Shown here in pieces: positions 1-8,194 of a stretch of DNA of 64,000 bases. The stretch is from Rhodocyclaceae bacterium (GTDB taxonomy: Bacteria; Pseudomonadota; Gammaproteobacteria; Burkholderiales; Rhodocyclaceae), in NCBI GenBank assembly GCA_016721505.1, contig JADKHX010000003.1:496001-560000 (forward strand), written 5' to 3'. A program made the position numbers and the translations under genes. The notes under the pieces are model-generated. The model was not told the origin of the DNA, did no database searches, and saw only the letters and a list, made by a program, of their open reading frames with translations. The number at the start of each line of letters is the position of its first letter. The stretch's first letter is position 1.

Positions 1-2
1 AA

Positions 3-236
3 AATGTGGTGATCGCCTGGCGCAGCTTTGATGGAAAGGCAACTAACTGGCGCGCGTGGATTTCCGACAACGGCGGCCAACAATTCACCCAGAGAGAATT
101 GGGCCAGACAGCTGACGACAACGATCATCCACTGTTGCTCAAGCGTGATGGGAAAATATTTGCACTGTGGCGCACCGGGCTGCAACCTACATCGCCCACC
201 AAACAAGGAGTCCGCGTTGAACAAGTCACGCCATAA
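3..236 (+). CDS. C-terminal end of a BNR/sialidase-like protein (partial)
   Basis: The frame is open from the left edge, so the start lies outside the window. The visible 77 codons contain WISDNGGQQF and end in GVRVEQVTP. S-x-D-x-G-x-x-F/W is the Asp-box (BNR) signature of sialidase-like beta-propellers, and ISDNGGQQF resembles it. This may therefore be the last blade of an exo-sialidase-like or photosystem-assembly-type propeller, but one box is thin evidence. The stop overlaps the TTG start of the secreted thioredoxin-like gene by 20 bases, so the two are probably co-translated. Confidence 0.5.
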   Translation, partial: NVVIAWRSFDGKATNWRAWISDNGGQQFTQRELGQTADDNDHPLLLKRDGKIFALWRTGLQPTSPTKQGVRVEQVTP

Positions 237-750
237 AGTTGCTGCGCTACTGGTGTTGCTCGCTACGTTTGCACATGGACCAGCGCAAGCCGCGCCAAAG
301 CGCGTCGAAGCGTTTGATGGCAACGTCTGGCGCGAAATTCAGGTGACACTAAAGCAACCGACTGTCATTCTTTTTTCAGCGACATGGTGCCCCAATTGCC
401 CTGCCGTGATGGAAAATTTGGCGCGCGAAATCAAGCAAAGAAAACGCCCCGCGCAATTGCTCACCGTGGTCATGGATGTCGCTCCCGGTGAAGCCGATGC
501 AGCGCTGATAGCGAACCCGCATTACCGCTTGGCCGATCACCTCTTCGCCTTCGCCGGGCAAAACGCCGTGATTCAGTACGCGGTCGATCCAAAGTGGCAA
601 GGGCTCACGCCATTTGTGGTTTTTCTGGCGCCGAATGCAGCACCGTTTTCGGTCATCGGGCAGCCGACCAAGGCGAATTATGAACGGTGGATGCGAAACG
701 CATTTAACGGCGTGTCACCAGCACCAACTGGCGATTTAGTACCGCGCTAA
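217..750 (+). CDS. Secreted thioredoxin-like protein with CPNC motif
   Basis: The predicted protein has 177 residues. A TTG start at 217 is chosen because AAGGAG lies 8 bases upstream and translation gives a signal peptide (LLVLLATFAHGPAQA, cleavage near residue 25). The FSATWCPNCPAVMENL segment (C58, C61) is a thioredoxin-fold active site, so the likely role is periplasmic thiol-disulfide chemistry or copper/haem-protein maturation, as in TlpA/SCO-like relatives. The substrate is unknown. The gene overlaps the preceding BNR-like gene by 20 bases. The last residues (GVSPAPTGDLVPR) are encoded by a copy of the dispersed 24-base repeat at 709-732, so the C-terminus looks replaced or extended by it. 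The thioredoxin fold is fairly certain; the exact subfamily is not. Confidence 0.75.
   Translation: MNKSRHKVAALLVLLATFAHGPAQAAPKRVEAFDGNVWREIQVTLKQPTVILFSATWCPNCPAVMENLAREIKQRKRPAQLLTVVMDVAPGEADAALIANPHYRLADHLFAFAGQNAVIQYAVDPKWQGLTPFVVFLAPNAAPFSVIGQPTKANYERWMRNAFNGVSPAPTGDLVPR
709..732 (+). repeat. Dispersed 24-base repeat, copy 1 (inside a gene)
   Basis: Consensus copy reading from GGCGTG to CACCAACTGGC on the plus strand. It sits in frame at the 3' end of the thioredoxin-like gene and is translated GVSPAPTG. The same frame is used by the copy inside fimV. Confidence 0.8.
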
Positions 751-1385
751 TTTTTTACTGGCCAATGCTCATTGAATATCGGCGCGACAGATTCATGGCT
801 GTCGATGCGCTTTAGCATTGCGAAAAATTCCGGGCGATGCTCGGCAAGATGCGCACGCGTGCCCGACCATTTGGACACCACGGCCAACAGTATGTCGAGC
901 GCATTGATCGGTTCGTTCGCCTTCGACATCGCACTGGCAAATGTGTCGGCGAACATTTCCCAAGTGGCATGCAGTCGCCGCTTTGCCCCTGCCTTCAAGG
1001 CCTCATGCGCTTGTGTTGCATCAGCCAGCGTCCAGCGTTCGGGGTAGTCGATGATGCCGATGGCCGAATAACAATTCGCCGCGATGAAAACCAGGCCGCG
1101 AATTATCTGCGCGCGAGCCTTGGGCGAATTCGGCAATAAGCCCGATGTCGGGTGGTTCAACCCAAGGTGAATCAATATCGCCGCGCTCTCGGAGAGCACG
1201 CTGCCATCTTGCAGTATCAGGGTCGGAATTTGTTTGAGTGGATTCGCTCGCGCTAGTTCAGCTTGTGCGGAATCGTTTTCCCATGTCGACGCGCGCACCA
1301 CGCGGAAGGGCAGATCGCACAAGTGCAAGGCGACTTCAATCGCCGCGGAGCCTGAGCCTTGTGAGCCGTAAAGTGTGTGTGTCAT
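747..1385 (-). CDS. Glutathione S-transferase family protein
   Basis: The predicted protein has 212 residues, starting MTHTLYGSQGSGSAAIEVAL. The N-terminal thioredoxin-like domain has the GST order: an early Tyr-Gly-Ser segment, NPLKQIPTLILQDGSVLSESAAIL (cis-Pro plus the ES glutathione gamma-glutamyl-binding pair), then an all-helical C-terminal domain. It probably conjugates glutathione to electrophiles or binds ligands in the cytosol; the substrate cannot be told. Length is normal. It overlaps the end of the thioredoxin-like gene by 4 bases tail to tail. A repeat copy lies between its start and the lipase gene upstream on the same strand. Confidence 0.85.
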   Translation of the reverse strand: MTHTLYGSQGSGSAAIEVALHLCDLPFRVVRASTWENDSAQAELARANPLKQIPTLILQDGSVLSESAAILIHLGLNHPTSGLLPNSPKARAQIIRGLVFIAANCYSAIGIIDYPERWTLADATQAHEALKAGAKRRLHATWEMFADTFASAMSKANEPINALDILLAVVSKWSGTRAHLAEHRPEFFAMLKRIDSHESVAPIFNEHWPVKN

Positions 1386-1414
1386 GAGCGCGTACCTTTC
1401 TCGTGTTTGGCAAC

Positions 1415-1438
1415 GGCGTATCACCAGCACCAACTGGC
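1415..1438 (+). repeat. Dispersed 24-base repeat, copy 2
   Basis: Reads GGCGTA...CACCAACTGGC on the plus strand, one base off consensus. It fills most of the short gap between the GST start (1385) and the lipase stop (1444). Confidence 0.8.
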
Positions 1439-1443
1439 AAACT

Positions 1444-2469
1444 TCACGATTTCGGACACGCCTTAAACCGTGATTTTTGCAAAATTTCCAGCGGTTCGGA
1501 ACTTCCCACCTCGCCATTTGATAATTTCCACAGCGCCAAATCCGCGCTGTGCAAAATGTTGCGCGCCAGCGCCCAACGGAAATGGGCGTGCACCGGATTT
1601 GATTCGATGAGGTAGTAATTTTCAGCACGTTGATTGACCGGCGCGCCAATCGCAGCAACGCCGGGCAGGAAGCGAAAAATTCGCAGACGGGCGAATTTGA
1701 GAATGTCGTCGCTGGTTGAAGCTTGCCAGATTTTTGGATTGATGCTGGAGTCAGCCCATGTTTTTGGGCTGGGATTAAAAACCCATGCAGCATAAATTAA
1801 ATGTGCGGTGGCGGCGTTTTTTGTCACATGCACGGCGAGTGCGCCGCCAAGCGAATAGCCGGTGACGGCAATAGGCACCTCCGGATACTTTGTGCTGATG
1901 CGCTGCACATAGGCGACGGCTTGATCGTATTGTGTTTTGTCCAGCGAAAAATTGGTTCGCCAATCAGCGTCGTCGTTGCTGCCGGTGAATGCGATGACGA
2001 TCTCGCGTAAATGTTTTGGGTTGACCGTGTCGGCGATTTCAAAACTACTGGCTTCGAAGCCAGAGTCTGCATCGTGCTGATGCAATTGCGGGAGCGACTT
2101 GGCACGCGCGGGCAATTCAAAAAAGTGTTCCTGCCCTTCGCGATTGTCTTGCTGCAAAGCGTAGGCGCCAAGTAGCGCGTACAAATAGCCTTTCGCGGCG
2201 ACAGTCTGATGCAGTGAATTGATCACTGCGCCGCGCGCATCGAGCTTGGGCAAATAGCGTTCGTTACACCAGATGCTCTCGCGCCCGACAGCGACTTCGG
2301 GCACCGATGCGTGGAGCAAATACATAACGTAGGAAGTCGGCAGCAATAGCGTCAGCGCGAGCAACAGCAGTATGACCAACAGGCCACGCAAGGCAGCCCG
2401 TTTGGCGCGCGCGGCAAGGCTTGCCTGCGGGCGGGTGTTGGTTTCTGTTTCGTGCGTTGATTCGGCCAT
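1444..2469 (-). CDS. Class 3 lipase-family alpha/beta hydrolase, membrane-anchored
   Basis: The predicted protein has 341 residues. ATG at 2469 is chosen; a TTG two codons earlier is possible. A hydrophobic segment at about residues 28-50 suggests an N-terminal membrane anchor. VTGYSLGGALA (Ser near 206) is the nucleophile elbow of class-3 lipases. VIAFTGSNDDADWRTNF upstream matches the oxyanion-side motif and FNPSPKTW follows the elbow. It probably hydrolyses acylglycerols or other esters at the envelope. The start lies 2 bases beyond the chrA stop, so the two are probably in one transcript. Confidence 0.75.
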   Translation of the reverse strand: MAESTHETETNTRPQASLAARAKRAALRGLLVILLLLALTLLLPTSYVMYLLHASVPEVAVGRESIWCNERYLPKLDARGAVINSLHQTVAAKGYLYALLGAYALQQDNREGQEHFFELPARAKSLPQLHQHDADSGFEASSFEIADTVNPKHLREIVIAFTGSNDDADWRTNFSLDKTQYDQAVAYVQRISTKYPEVPIAVTGYSLGGALAVHVTKNAATAHLIYAAWVFNPSPKTWADSSINPKIWQASTSDDILKFARLRIFRFLPGVAAIGAPVNQRAENYYLIESNPVHAHFRWALARNILHSADLALWKLSNGEVGSSEPLEILQKSRFKACPKS

Positions 2470-2471
2470 TC

Positions 2472-3830
2472 TCAATGCAGCAAAAAAGTCTTAACCACGC
2501 CCATCCCCGCACAGGCAAAGATGACGGCAATGACGTTGAGTTTGTAGCGCATCAACGCCAGCGCGGCGGCGATAGTGAGCAGCAGCGAGAAACTATCGAA
2601 ATACCCATCAAATGGCGCGTCGCGACTTGCCAGCGGCCACCAAACATGCCATGCAAAAAATACCGCTAAGCTGACGATGACACCCACTACGGCGGCCGTG
2701 ATTGCCGTCAAAGGTGCGGTAAATTTCATTTGTCCGTGCGTCGCTTCGACCAATGGTCCGCCGATCAGGATGAACAAAAACGAAGGCAGAAAGGTAAAAA
2801 AAGTGACCACGCCGGCGGCCAATGCGGCGCCGAGAAATAGCGCATCCGGGCCTAGCACTGCTTGATTCCAGCCACCAATAAATCCGACAAATGCCACCAC
2901 CATAATCAAGGGTCCGGGGGTGGTTTCGCCCAGGGCTAAACCGTCAATCATTTGCTGCGCACTTAGCCAATGAAAATTTTCTACCGCGCCTTGGTAGACG
3001 TAGGGCAGCACCGCGTAAGCGCCGCCAAAAGTGAGCAGCGCGGCTTTGCTGAAAAACCAGCCCATCTGCGCCAGCGCGCCATCGACACCGCTATGCGCGA
3101 CAAGCAAGGCCATCGCGATAAGCCATAGCGCAAGGCCGGCGGCCAAGTACGACGCTAGACGCGACAGCCGAAATAGCGCATGGGGTGGAGTGGGTGTGGC
3201 ATCGCCAATGATGGCATCGACCGAATCAAGCGCGGCGCTGTTGTGTCCACCACCCGCAGTAAAAAATTTTGGTGCGATTTGTCCACCGACCATACCGATC
3301 AACGCCGCACTCAAAATGATTGCCGGGAAAGGAATTCCGCCAATAAAAATTGCAATGAAAGCAGCAATCGCAATCGCCCACAGCCAAGCATTTTTTAAAG
3401 TCTTGCCACCGATGCGCCATGCTGCCGCGACGACAATTGCCGTCACCGCTGGCTTGAAGCCATAGAGCACACCAGCGATGAGCGGCACGCTGCCGAAGGC
3501 GATGTAAATCCACGACAACGCGATCAAAATAAATAGCGAAGGCAATACGAACAATCCGCCGGCGACTATGCCGCCCCATGTGCCATGCATCAACCAGCCT
3601 ATGTAGGTCGCTAACTGCTGCGCCTCAGGCCCGGGCAAGACCATGCAGTAATTGAGCGCGTGCAAAAACCGCCGTTCAGAAATCCAGTGCTTTTGCTCGA
3701 CCAGTTCGCGATGCATGATGGCGATTTGACCAGCCGGCCCACCAAAACCAATGAAGCCCAGCTTGAGCCAAAAGCGTAGCGCGTCGCGAAAAGAAATTGA
3801 ATTTGATGGTGCGGTGTCCATGATCGTCAT
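2472..3830 (-). CDS. chrA: Chromate transporter, long-chain ChrA
   Basis: The predicted protein has about 452 residues with two homologous membrane halves, as in full-length CHR proteins. The first half has GFGGPAGQIAIMHRELVEQKHW and LPGPEAQQLATYIGW; the second has TFGGAYAVLPYVYQGAVE and TPGPLIMVVAFVGF. These are the family signatures of chromate/sulfate antiporters that export chromate. Starts at 3830 or 3821 are possible; no strong ribosome-binding site separates them. The stop is 2 bases before the lipase start. No chrB or other metal-resistance gene is nearby, so it looks like a lone transporter. Confidence 0.93.
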   Translation of the reverse strand: MTIMDTAPSNSISFRDALRFWLKLGFIGFGGPAGQIAIMHRELVEQKHWISERRFLHALNYCMVLPGPEAQQLATYIGWLMHGTWGGIVAGGLFVLPSLFILIALSWIYIAFGSVPLIAGVLYGFKPAVTAIVVAAAWRIGGKTLKNAWLWAIAIAAFIAIFIGGIPFPAIILSAALIGMVGGQIAPKFFTAGGGHNSAALDSVDAIIGDATPTPPHALFRLSRLASYLAAGLALWLIAMALLVAHSGVDGALAQMGWFFSKAALLTFGGAYAVLPYVYQGAVENFHWLSAQQMIDGLALGETTPGPLIMVVAFVGFIGGWNQAVLGPDALFLGAALAAGVVTFFTFLPSFLFILIGGPLVEATHGQMKFTAPLTAITAAVVGVIVSLAVFFAWHVWWPLASRDAPFDGYFDSFSLLLTIAAALALMRYKLNVIAVIFACAGMGVVKTFLLH

Positions 3831-4032
3831 TTTAGGAAAAACTTTCCAGACTTGGACGGAACGCCGCCTTGGCATGCCACACCGTCCGTGACACGCAGCG
3901 GAAGCCTGCTTTCCCGCCCAAAGACGCTAATAAATCGGTGACCATTTGCGCGATCTTGTTGCTTGTGTCATGCTGGCGCAGGGCTGTATGAAACAACAGT
4001 TATACTGATTGACCCATCGCTGTGGTGAAAAA

Positions 4033-5121
4033 GTGAACAACGCGTCGAATAAATTTCGTGGCCGCGCCGCGGTGACGAATCCAGACAACCGATTTGCCGA
4101 CTGGCACCGCGAGGCGGCGGATGACGGCTGGTGGCCCGAAGCAGAGGATGAACTTGCGCCGATGGCGACTGAGCTGATTATCGACACGGCGAAGACCGTC
4201 ATCAGCTACAACGATTCCCCCGATATTCCGTATGACCGCTCGATCAATCCGTATCGTGGTTGCGAGCACGGTTGCGCCTATTGTTTCGCGCGGCCATCGC
4301 ATGCGTATTTGGGTCTCTCGCCAGGGGTAGATTTTGAAACCAGGCTGTCCTACAAGCCCGATGCTGCAGCATTGTTGCGCAAGGAATTAGCAAAACCAAA
4401 TTACACCTGCGCGCCCATCGCTTTGGGCATCAACACCGACGCGTGGCAACCGATCGAGCGGCGACTGGGCGTGACGCGCAGTATTTTGGAAGTGCTGGCC
4501 GAGTGCCAACATCCGGTATCGGTGATAACCAAGTCGGCATTGGTGTTACGCGATTTGGATTTGCTGGTGCCGATGGCGGAAAAAAATTTGTTGCACGTCG
4601 CGATATCCATCACTACCTTGGATGCGCAAATCGCGCGCACCATGGAACCTCGTGCCGCGTCGCCACAACGCCGATTGGCCGTGATGCGCGAACTGACGGC
4701 GGCTGGAATCTCGGTGACGGTGCTGGTCGCTCCGCTCATCCCGGCGCTCACCGATCACGAGTTGGAAAAGATCATGGAAGCCGCTGCGCAAGCTGGTGCA
4801 ACTTCAGCGGAATACATCACCTTGCGTTTGCCGCACGAAGTGAAACCCTTGTTTCATGATTGGCTACAACGCAATCAGCCAGGTCGCACCGAACATGTGT
4901 ATTCCTTGCTACGGCAAATGCACGGCGGAAAGGAATACGACAGCCGATTCGGCCAGCGCCAACGCGGCAGCGGGCCGCTGGCTGAGGTCATCGCACAACG
5001 CTATCGAATCGCGGCAAAGCGATTGGGTTTGGATAAATCATTACCGCGCTTGGACTGCAGCAAATTTGTAAAGCCGGTCTTAGAAAAAGCGGAAACGAAA
5101 TCGCAGCTTGATTTGTTTTGA
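4033..5121 (+). CDS. PA0069-family radical SAM protein
   Basis: The predicted protein has 362 residues from a GTG start at 4033; an in-frame TTG at 4009 would add 8. NPYRGCEHGCAYCFARPSHAYLG (C77, C81, C84) is the CxxxCxxC 4Fe-4S cluster motif in the form shared by the SPL-like/Rv2578c/PA0069 radical SAM group. RGRAAVTNPDNRF near the start is typical of that group and supports the GTG. It is presumably a SAM-cleaving enzyme; the substrate is not known. It stands alone between the divergent chrA block and the convergent hsp20 gene. Confidence 0.88.
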   Translation: MNNASNKFRGRAAVTNPDNRFADWHREAADDGWWPEAEDELAPMATELIIDTAKTVISYNDSPDIPYDRSINPYRGCEHGCAYCFARPSHAYLGLSPGVDFETRLSYKPDAAALLRKELAKPNYTCAPIALGINTDAWQPIERRLGVTRSILEVLAECQHPVSVITKSALVLRDLDLLVPMAEKNLLHVAISITTLDAQIARTMEPRAASPQRRLAVMRELTAAGISVTVLVAPLIPALTDHELEKIMEAAAQAGATSAEYITLRLPHEVKPLFHDWLQRNQPGRTEHVYSLLRQMHGGKEYDSRFGQRQRGSGPLAEVIAQRYRIAAKRLGLDKSLPRLDCSKFVKPVLEKAETKSQLDLF

Positions 5122-5139
5122 GCTCGCGCAATGGTTTCC

Positions 5140-5162
5140 CCCTCTCCCCTAGCGGGAGAGGG
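5140..5162. repeat. CCCTCTCCC/GGGAGAGGG hairpin
   Basis: A perfect 9-base inverted repeat (CCCTCTCCC, loop CTAGC, GGGAGAGGG), followed at 5165-5176 by a second G-rich arm that could pair alternatively. It resembles the CCCTCTCCC-type intergenic repeats common in proteobacteria. It lies between two convergent genes and may help end transcription, although there is no T run. Confidence 0.7.
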
Positions 5163-5179
5163 TCGGGGAGAGGGGGTGA

Positions 5180-5213
5180 CGGCGTGTCGCCAGCACAAAC
5201 TGGCGACACGCCG
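5180..5213. repeat. Dispersed repeat, copy 3, in a perfect 14-bp hairpin
   Basis: A GGCGTG-type copy (CACAAACTGGC variant) at 5181-5204 is followed by GACACGCCG, so the whole 34 bases fold into a 14-bp perfect stem with loop CACAAA. It sits between the converging radical SAM and hsp20 genes, 6 bases from the hsp20 stop. Confidence 0.8.
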
Positions 5214-5218
5214 GTCAA

Positions 5219-5674
5219 TCATGCAGCCTTACGTTCCAACCATTGTTCAGCTTGGTCGCCAGCAATGCTGATCTTGCGCGGCTTCATGGTTTCCGGAATT
5301 TCGCGTGCCAGCGAGATACTCAGCAAGCCGTTGTCGAGCGCCGCGCTGACCACTTTGACGTGTTCTGCCAGCTGGAAGCGATGCTCAAAGTCACGGGTAC
5401 CGATACCGCGATGCAGGTAGGTTTTTGCGGGTTCAACTTTTTGCTTGCTACCGACGATTTTCAGCGTGTCGTTTTCAACTTCAATGTCTATTTCGGCGCG
5501 GCTGAATCCCGCGACGGCCATAGTGATTTGATAGTTATTTTCGTCCAGCCGCTCAACGTTGTAAGGCGGGTAGCTCGGCTGCGCGTCAGTGCGCAAGGCG
5601 TTGTCGACGAGGTTTGCCAATCGGTCAAAGCCGATGGCGGAACGATACAGGGGGCTTAAATCATAGTGACGCAT
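5219..5674 (-). CDS. ibpA: Small heat-shock protein, IbpA type (Hsp20)
   Basis: The predicted protein has 151 residues. The start at 5674 (MRHYDLSPLYRSAIGFDRL) aligns with the E. coli IbpA N-terminus and has AAGGA 7 bases upstream; the ATG at 5680 is too close to that site. The alpha-crystallin domain includes PYNVERLDENNYQITMAVAGF and DNGLLSISLAREIPE, followed by a C-terminal PRKISI tail carrying the I-x-I anchor. It is a holdase that keeps aggregating proteins soluble in the cytosol. Upstream are a sigma-32-like promoter and a candidate ROSE-type thermometer, which fit heat induction. Confidence 0.95.
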   Translation of the reverse strand: MRHYDLSPLYRSAIGFDRLANLVDNALRTDAQPSYPPYNVERLDENNYQITMAVAGFSRAEIDIEVENDTLKIVGSKQKVEPAKTYLHRGIGTRDFEHRFQLAEHVKVVSAALDNGLLSISLAREIPETMKPRKISIAGDQAEQWLERKAA

Positions 5675-5681
5675 GGTCATA

Positions 5682-5700
5682 TCCTTTATAGAAAAAGCGA
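5682..5700 (-). promoter_or_regulatory. Candidate ROSE-like RNA thermometer hairpin
   Basis: On the minus strand the leader reads TCGCTTTTTCTATAAAGGAT just before the hsp20 start. TCGCT matches the UYGCU motif of ROSE elements and can pair across a 4-base loop with the AAAGGA Shine-Dalgarno. The pairing includes the G-G mismatch opposite AGGA that is typical of ROSE. ROSE elements regulate ibpA genes in other proteobacteria. The assignment rests on motif and position only. Confidence 0.55.
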
Positions 5701-5739
5701 CAATGAATGCAGGCCTCACCTGAGCACCTGCTGCGTACA

Positions 5740-5767
5740 AGATGGCAGCGCATCGGCCTATTTCAAG
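5740..5767 (-). promoter_or_regulatory. Sigma-32-like heat-shock promoter of hsp20
   Basis: On the minus strand CTTGAAA (5767-5761) is an exact -35 match. After 13 bases comes TGCCATCT (5747-5740), matching 6 of 8 bases of CCCCATNT. The distance to the hsp20 start leaves a leader of about 58 bases. Confidence 0.75.
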
Positions 5768-5860
5768 GACTTGAAATTTATCGAATGAAGCTCAATATAG
5801 ACGCGCCCCGGCAAAGCGCTGAGTGAATTTTTGCAGTGACGAGTGGGGGATCGATAATTG

Positions 5861-5884
5861 GCCAGTTGGTGCTGACAACACGCC
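5861..5884 (-). repeat. Dispersed 24-base repeat, copy 4
   Basis: Inverse orientation: GCCAGTTGGTGCTGA...ACGCC on the plus strand, with CAAC in place of CGAC. It lies between the hsp20 promoter region and the stop of tldD, where it would be transcribed as the 3' end of the tldD message. Confidence 0.8.
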
Positions 5885-5910
5885 GTAATGCCAAAGATCA
5901 ATTTTGCGTC

Positions 5911-7362
5911 TTATCCCGTCCCGCCCACGGTGAGGCCATCAATCCGCAACGTAGGTTGCCCGACACCCACCGGCACGCTTTGACCTTCTTTGCCGCAGGT
6001 GCCGACACCGGAATCTAGAGCCATGTCATTGCCTATCATTGACACACGGGTCATGGCTTCTGGCCCGTTTCCAATGAGCGTTGCGCCCTTTACTGGCGTG
6101 GTGATTTTGCCGTCTTCAATCAAATAGGCTTCGGCAGTTGAGAACACAAATTTGCCGCTGGTGATGTCGACTTGGCCACCGCCGAAATTCGCGGCATAGA
6201 GGCCCTTCTTGACCGAGCGGATGATTTCTTCCGGATCACGGTCACCGTTCAGCATCATCGTATTCGTCATGCGCGGCATCGGCAGGTGAGCAAACGATTC
6301 GCGGCGGCCGTTGCCGGTCGGGCGGGTTTTCATCAGGCGCGCGTTGTGTGTGTCTTGCAAATAGCCTTTGAGGATGCCGTCTTCGATCAGCACCGTGCGT
6401 TGCGTGGGTGTGCCTTCGTCGTCGATGGTGAGCGAGCCGCGTCGATGGGCGATGGTGCCGTCGTCAATTACGGTCACACCTTTGGCAGCAACCCGCTCGC
6501 CGATGCGTCCCGAAAACGTAGAGCTACCTTTGCGATTGAAGTCGCCTTCGAGTCCATGACCAACGGCTTCGTGAAGCAATATGCCAGGCCAACCCGGACC
6601 GAGTACGACGGTCATTTCGCCTGCCGGTGCGGGTTTGGCGGCGAGGTTAACGCTGGCTTGATGCACGGCTTGACGCGCATAAGTTTTTAGTTGGTCGTCG
6701 CTGTAATAGCTGTAATCGCTACGTCCGCCGCCGCCCGACGAACCTTGCTCGCGGCGCTTTACGCCGCCGACTTCATCTTCCATGATGACGGTGATGGAGA
6801 CGCGCACCAATGGCCGCACATCAGCAGCCAGATGCCCATCAGAGCGTGCGACGAGAATGACTTCCCAGGTGCCGGCAACATGTGCCATGACTTCCTTGAC
6901 GCGCGTATCTTCGGCACGTGCAAGGGCTTCGAGGCGTTCCAGTAAGTTAACTTTTTGTGTTGCGTCGAGAGACGCAATCGGATCGTCGGCGACATACAAG
7001 GGTGTCTGGCAAGCGGCCTTGCGCAGCAGCGGCACCAAGCGTGGCGCGCCAGCGGCGGCAATCGCGCGCGTGGTCGCCGCGGCAGCCTTGAGTGCCGAAT
7101 GCGAAATGTCATCGGAATAGGCGAAGGCGGTTTTTTCACCCGAAATCGCCCGCACGCCAACGCCTTGCTCAATGTTGAAAGTGCCGGATTTGACGATGCC
7201 TTCTTCCAGACTCCAGGCTTCGGATCTTGCGTATTGAAAATACAAATCGGCGTAGTCGATGTGATGACCAAAAAGCTGGCCAAAAATGCCGTCAAGTTGT
7301 CGCGAAGCCAAGCCATGTGGGGCAAGTAAAGTTTGTTCAGCGATTTGCAGATGTGAAGTCAT
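5911..7362 (-). CDS. tldD: Metalloprotease subunit TldD
   Basis: The predicted protein has 483 residues, full length for TldD. The metal-binding motif HEAVGHGLEGD (HExxxH) lies just past the middle (around residue 265), and the C-terminal half has the SSTFSGRIGERVAAKGVTVIDDGT segment. TldD with TldE/PmbA forms a heterodimeric cytosolic zinc protease that degrades unfolded peptides and matures some peptide antibiotics and CcdA-like antitoxins; that is family knowledge. TldE is not in this window. The gene follows the nitrilase-family gene and yhdP on the same strand, the usual betaproteobacterial order. Confidence 0.97.
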   Translation of the reverse strand: MTSHLQIAEQTLLAPHGLASRQLDGIFGQLFGHHIDYADLYFQYARSEAWSLEEGIVKSGTFNIEQGVGVRAISGEKTAFAYSDDISHSALKAAAATTRAIAAAGAPRLVPLLRKAACQTPLYVADDPIASLDATQKVNLLERLEALARAEDTRVKEVMAHVAGTWEVILVARSDGHLAADVRPLVRVSITVIMEDEVGGVKRREQGSSGGGGRSDYSYYSDDQLKTYARQAVHQASVNLAAKPAPAGEMTVVLGPGWPGILLHEAVGHGLEGDFNRKGSSTFSGRIGERVAAKGVTVIDDGTIAHRRGSLTIDDEGTPTQRTVLIEDGILKGYLQDTHNARLMKTRPTGNGRRESFAHLPMPRMTNTMMLNGDRDPEEIIRSVKKGLYAANFGGGQVDITSGKFVFSTAEAYLIEDGKITTPVKGATLIGNGPEAMTRVSMIGNDMALDSGVGTCGKEGQSVPVGVGQPTLRIDGLTVGGTG

Positions 7363-7387
7363 TTCGTATGCCTAAATTGTTGCGTTG

Positions 7388-8194
7388 TCATAATTTTCGG
7401 TGCTGCAATGCGGGCAGGCTGGTACGGATTTCGTTCAGGCGATCGTGGCTGATTTCTCCGGCCACCATGCCTTCACCTTTGTCCATGCGCGCGATGATTT
7501 CGCCCCACGGGTCGATAAGCATGCTGTTGCCGTGAGTAACTCGCCCGTTCGGATGCCGTCCTCCTTGTGCCGATGCGAGAACATAACACTGATTCTCGAC
7601 GGCGCGGGTGCGTAGCAACAGTTCCCAATGCGCCAATCCGGTGGTTTCGGTAAAGGCGGCGGGGATTACTAGCAAATCTATCTCGCCCATCGCACGGAAA
7701 AGCTCCGGGAAGCGCAGGTCGTAGCAGATGGCGATACCAATGGACCAGGTCTCGTCGCCAAGTTTTAACGCGAGGCTGAGTACTTCTTGACCGGCTTCTA
7801 TGGTGCGGGCTTCATCGTAAGACTCGTCGCCTTTGTTAAAGCCGAATAGGTGGATTTTGTCGTATCGCGCGACGCGTTGGCCGGATGGGTCAAACACCAG
7901 ACACGTGTTGCGCAACTTGGTCGCATCGTCGGCTAGCAAAGGCAGTGAGCCGCCTACCAGGTACACACCGTGCAATTTGGCTTGGGTGGCCAGAAAATCC
8001 TGAATTTGGCCAGCGCCTTCAGTCTCGCGTACGGCCAACCGGGCTGCATCCGAGGCACCGATGAGTGGAAAATATTCCGGTAGCGCAATCAGCTTTGCAC
8101 CGTCATCGGCGGCACGCGCGATCAGAGTTGCGGCGGTGGACAGATTCGGCGGAACGTCTGGCCCGGAAATCATTTGGATTGCGGCGATTTTCAT
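7388..8194 (-). CDS. Carbon-nitrogen hydrolase, Nit1-type (deaminated glutathione amidase-like)
   Basis: The predicted protein has 268 residues. The nitrilase-superfamily triad is visible: E40 in ALPEYF, K113 in RYDKIHLF, C157 in ICYDLRFPE. The YDKIHLFGF and CYDLRFPELFR segments match the Nit1/NIT branch, whose members hydrolyse deaminated glutathione as metabolite repair. The start (MKIAAIQMISG) overlaps the end of yhdP by 4 bases, indicating translational coupling. Substrate assignment is by family only. Confidence 0.9.
   Translation of the reverse strand: MKIAAIQMISGPDVPPNLSTAATLIARAADDGAKLIALPEYFPLIGASDAARLAVRETEGAGQIQDFLATQAKLHGVYLVGGSLPLLADDATKLRNTCLVFDPSGQRVARYDKIHLFGFNKGDESYDEARTIEAGQEVLSLALKLGDETWSIGIAICYDLRFPELFRAMGEIDLLVIPAAFTETTGLAHWELLLRTRAVENQCYVLASAQGGRHPNGRVTHGNSMLIDPWGEIIARMDKGEGMVAGEISHDRLNEIRTSLPALQHRKL

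Noticed and set aside
28..216. Open frame upstream of the thioredoxin-like TTG start
   Set aside because: It overlaps the BNR-like gene in another frame; the signal peptide and ribosome-binding site place the start at 217.
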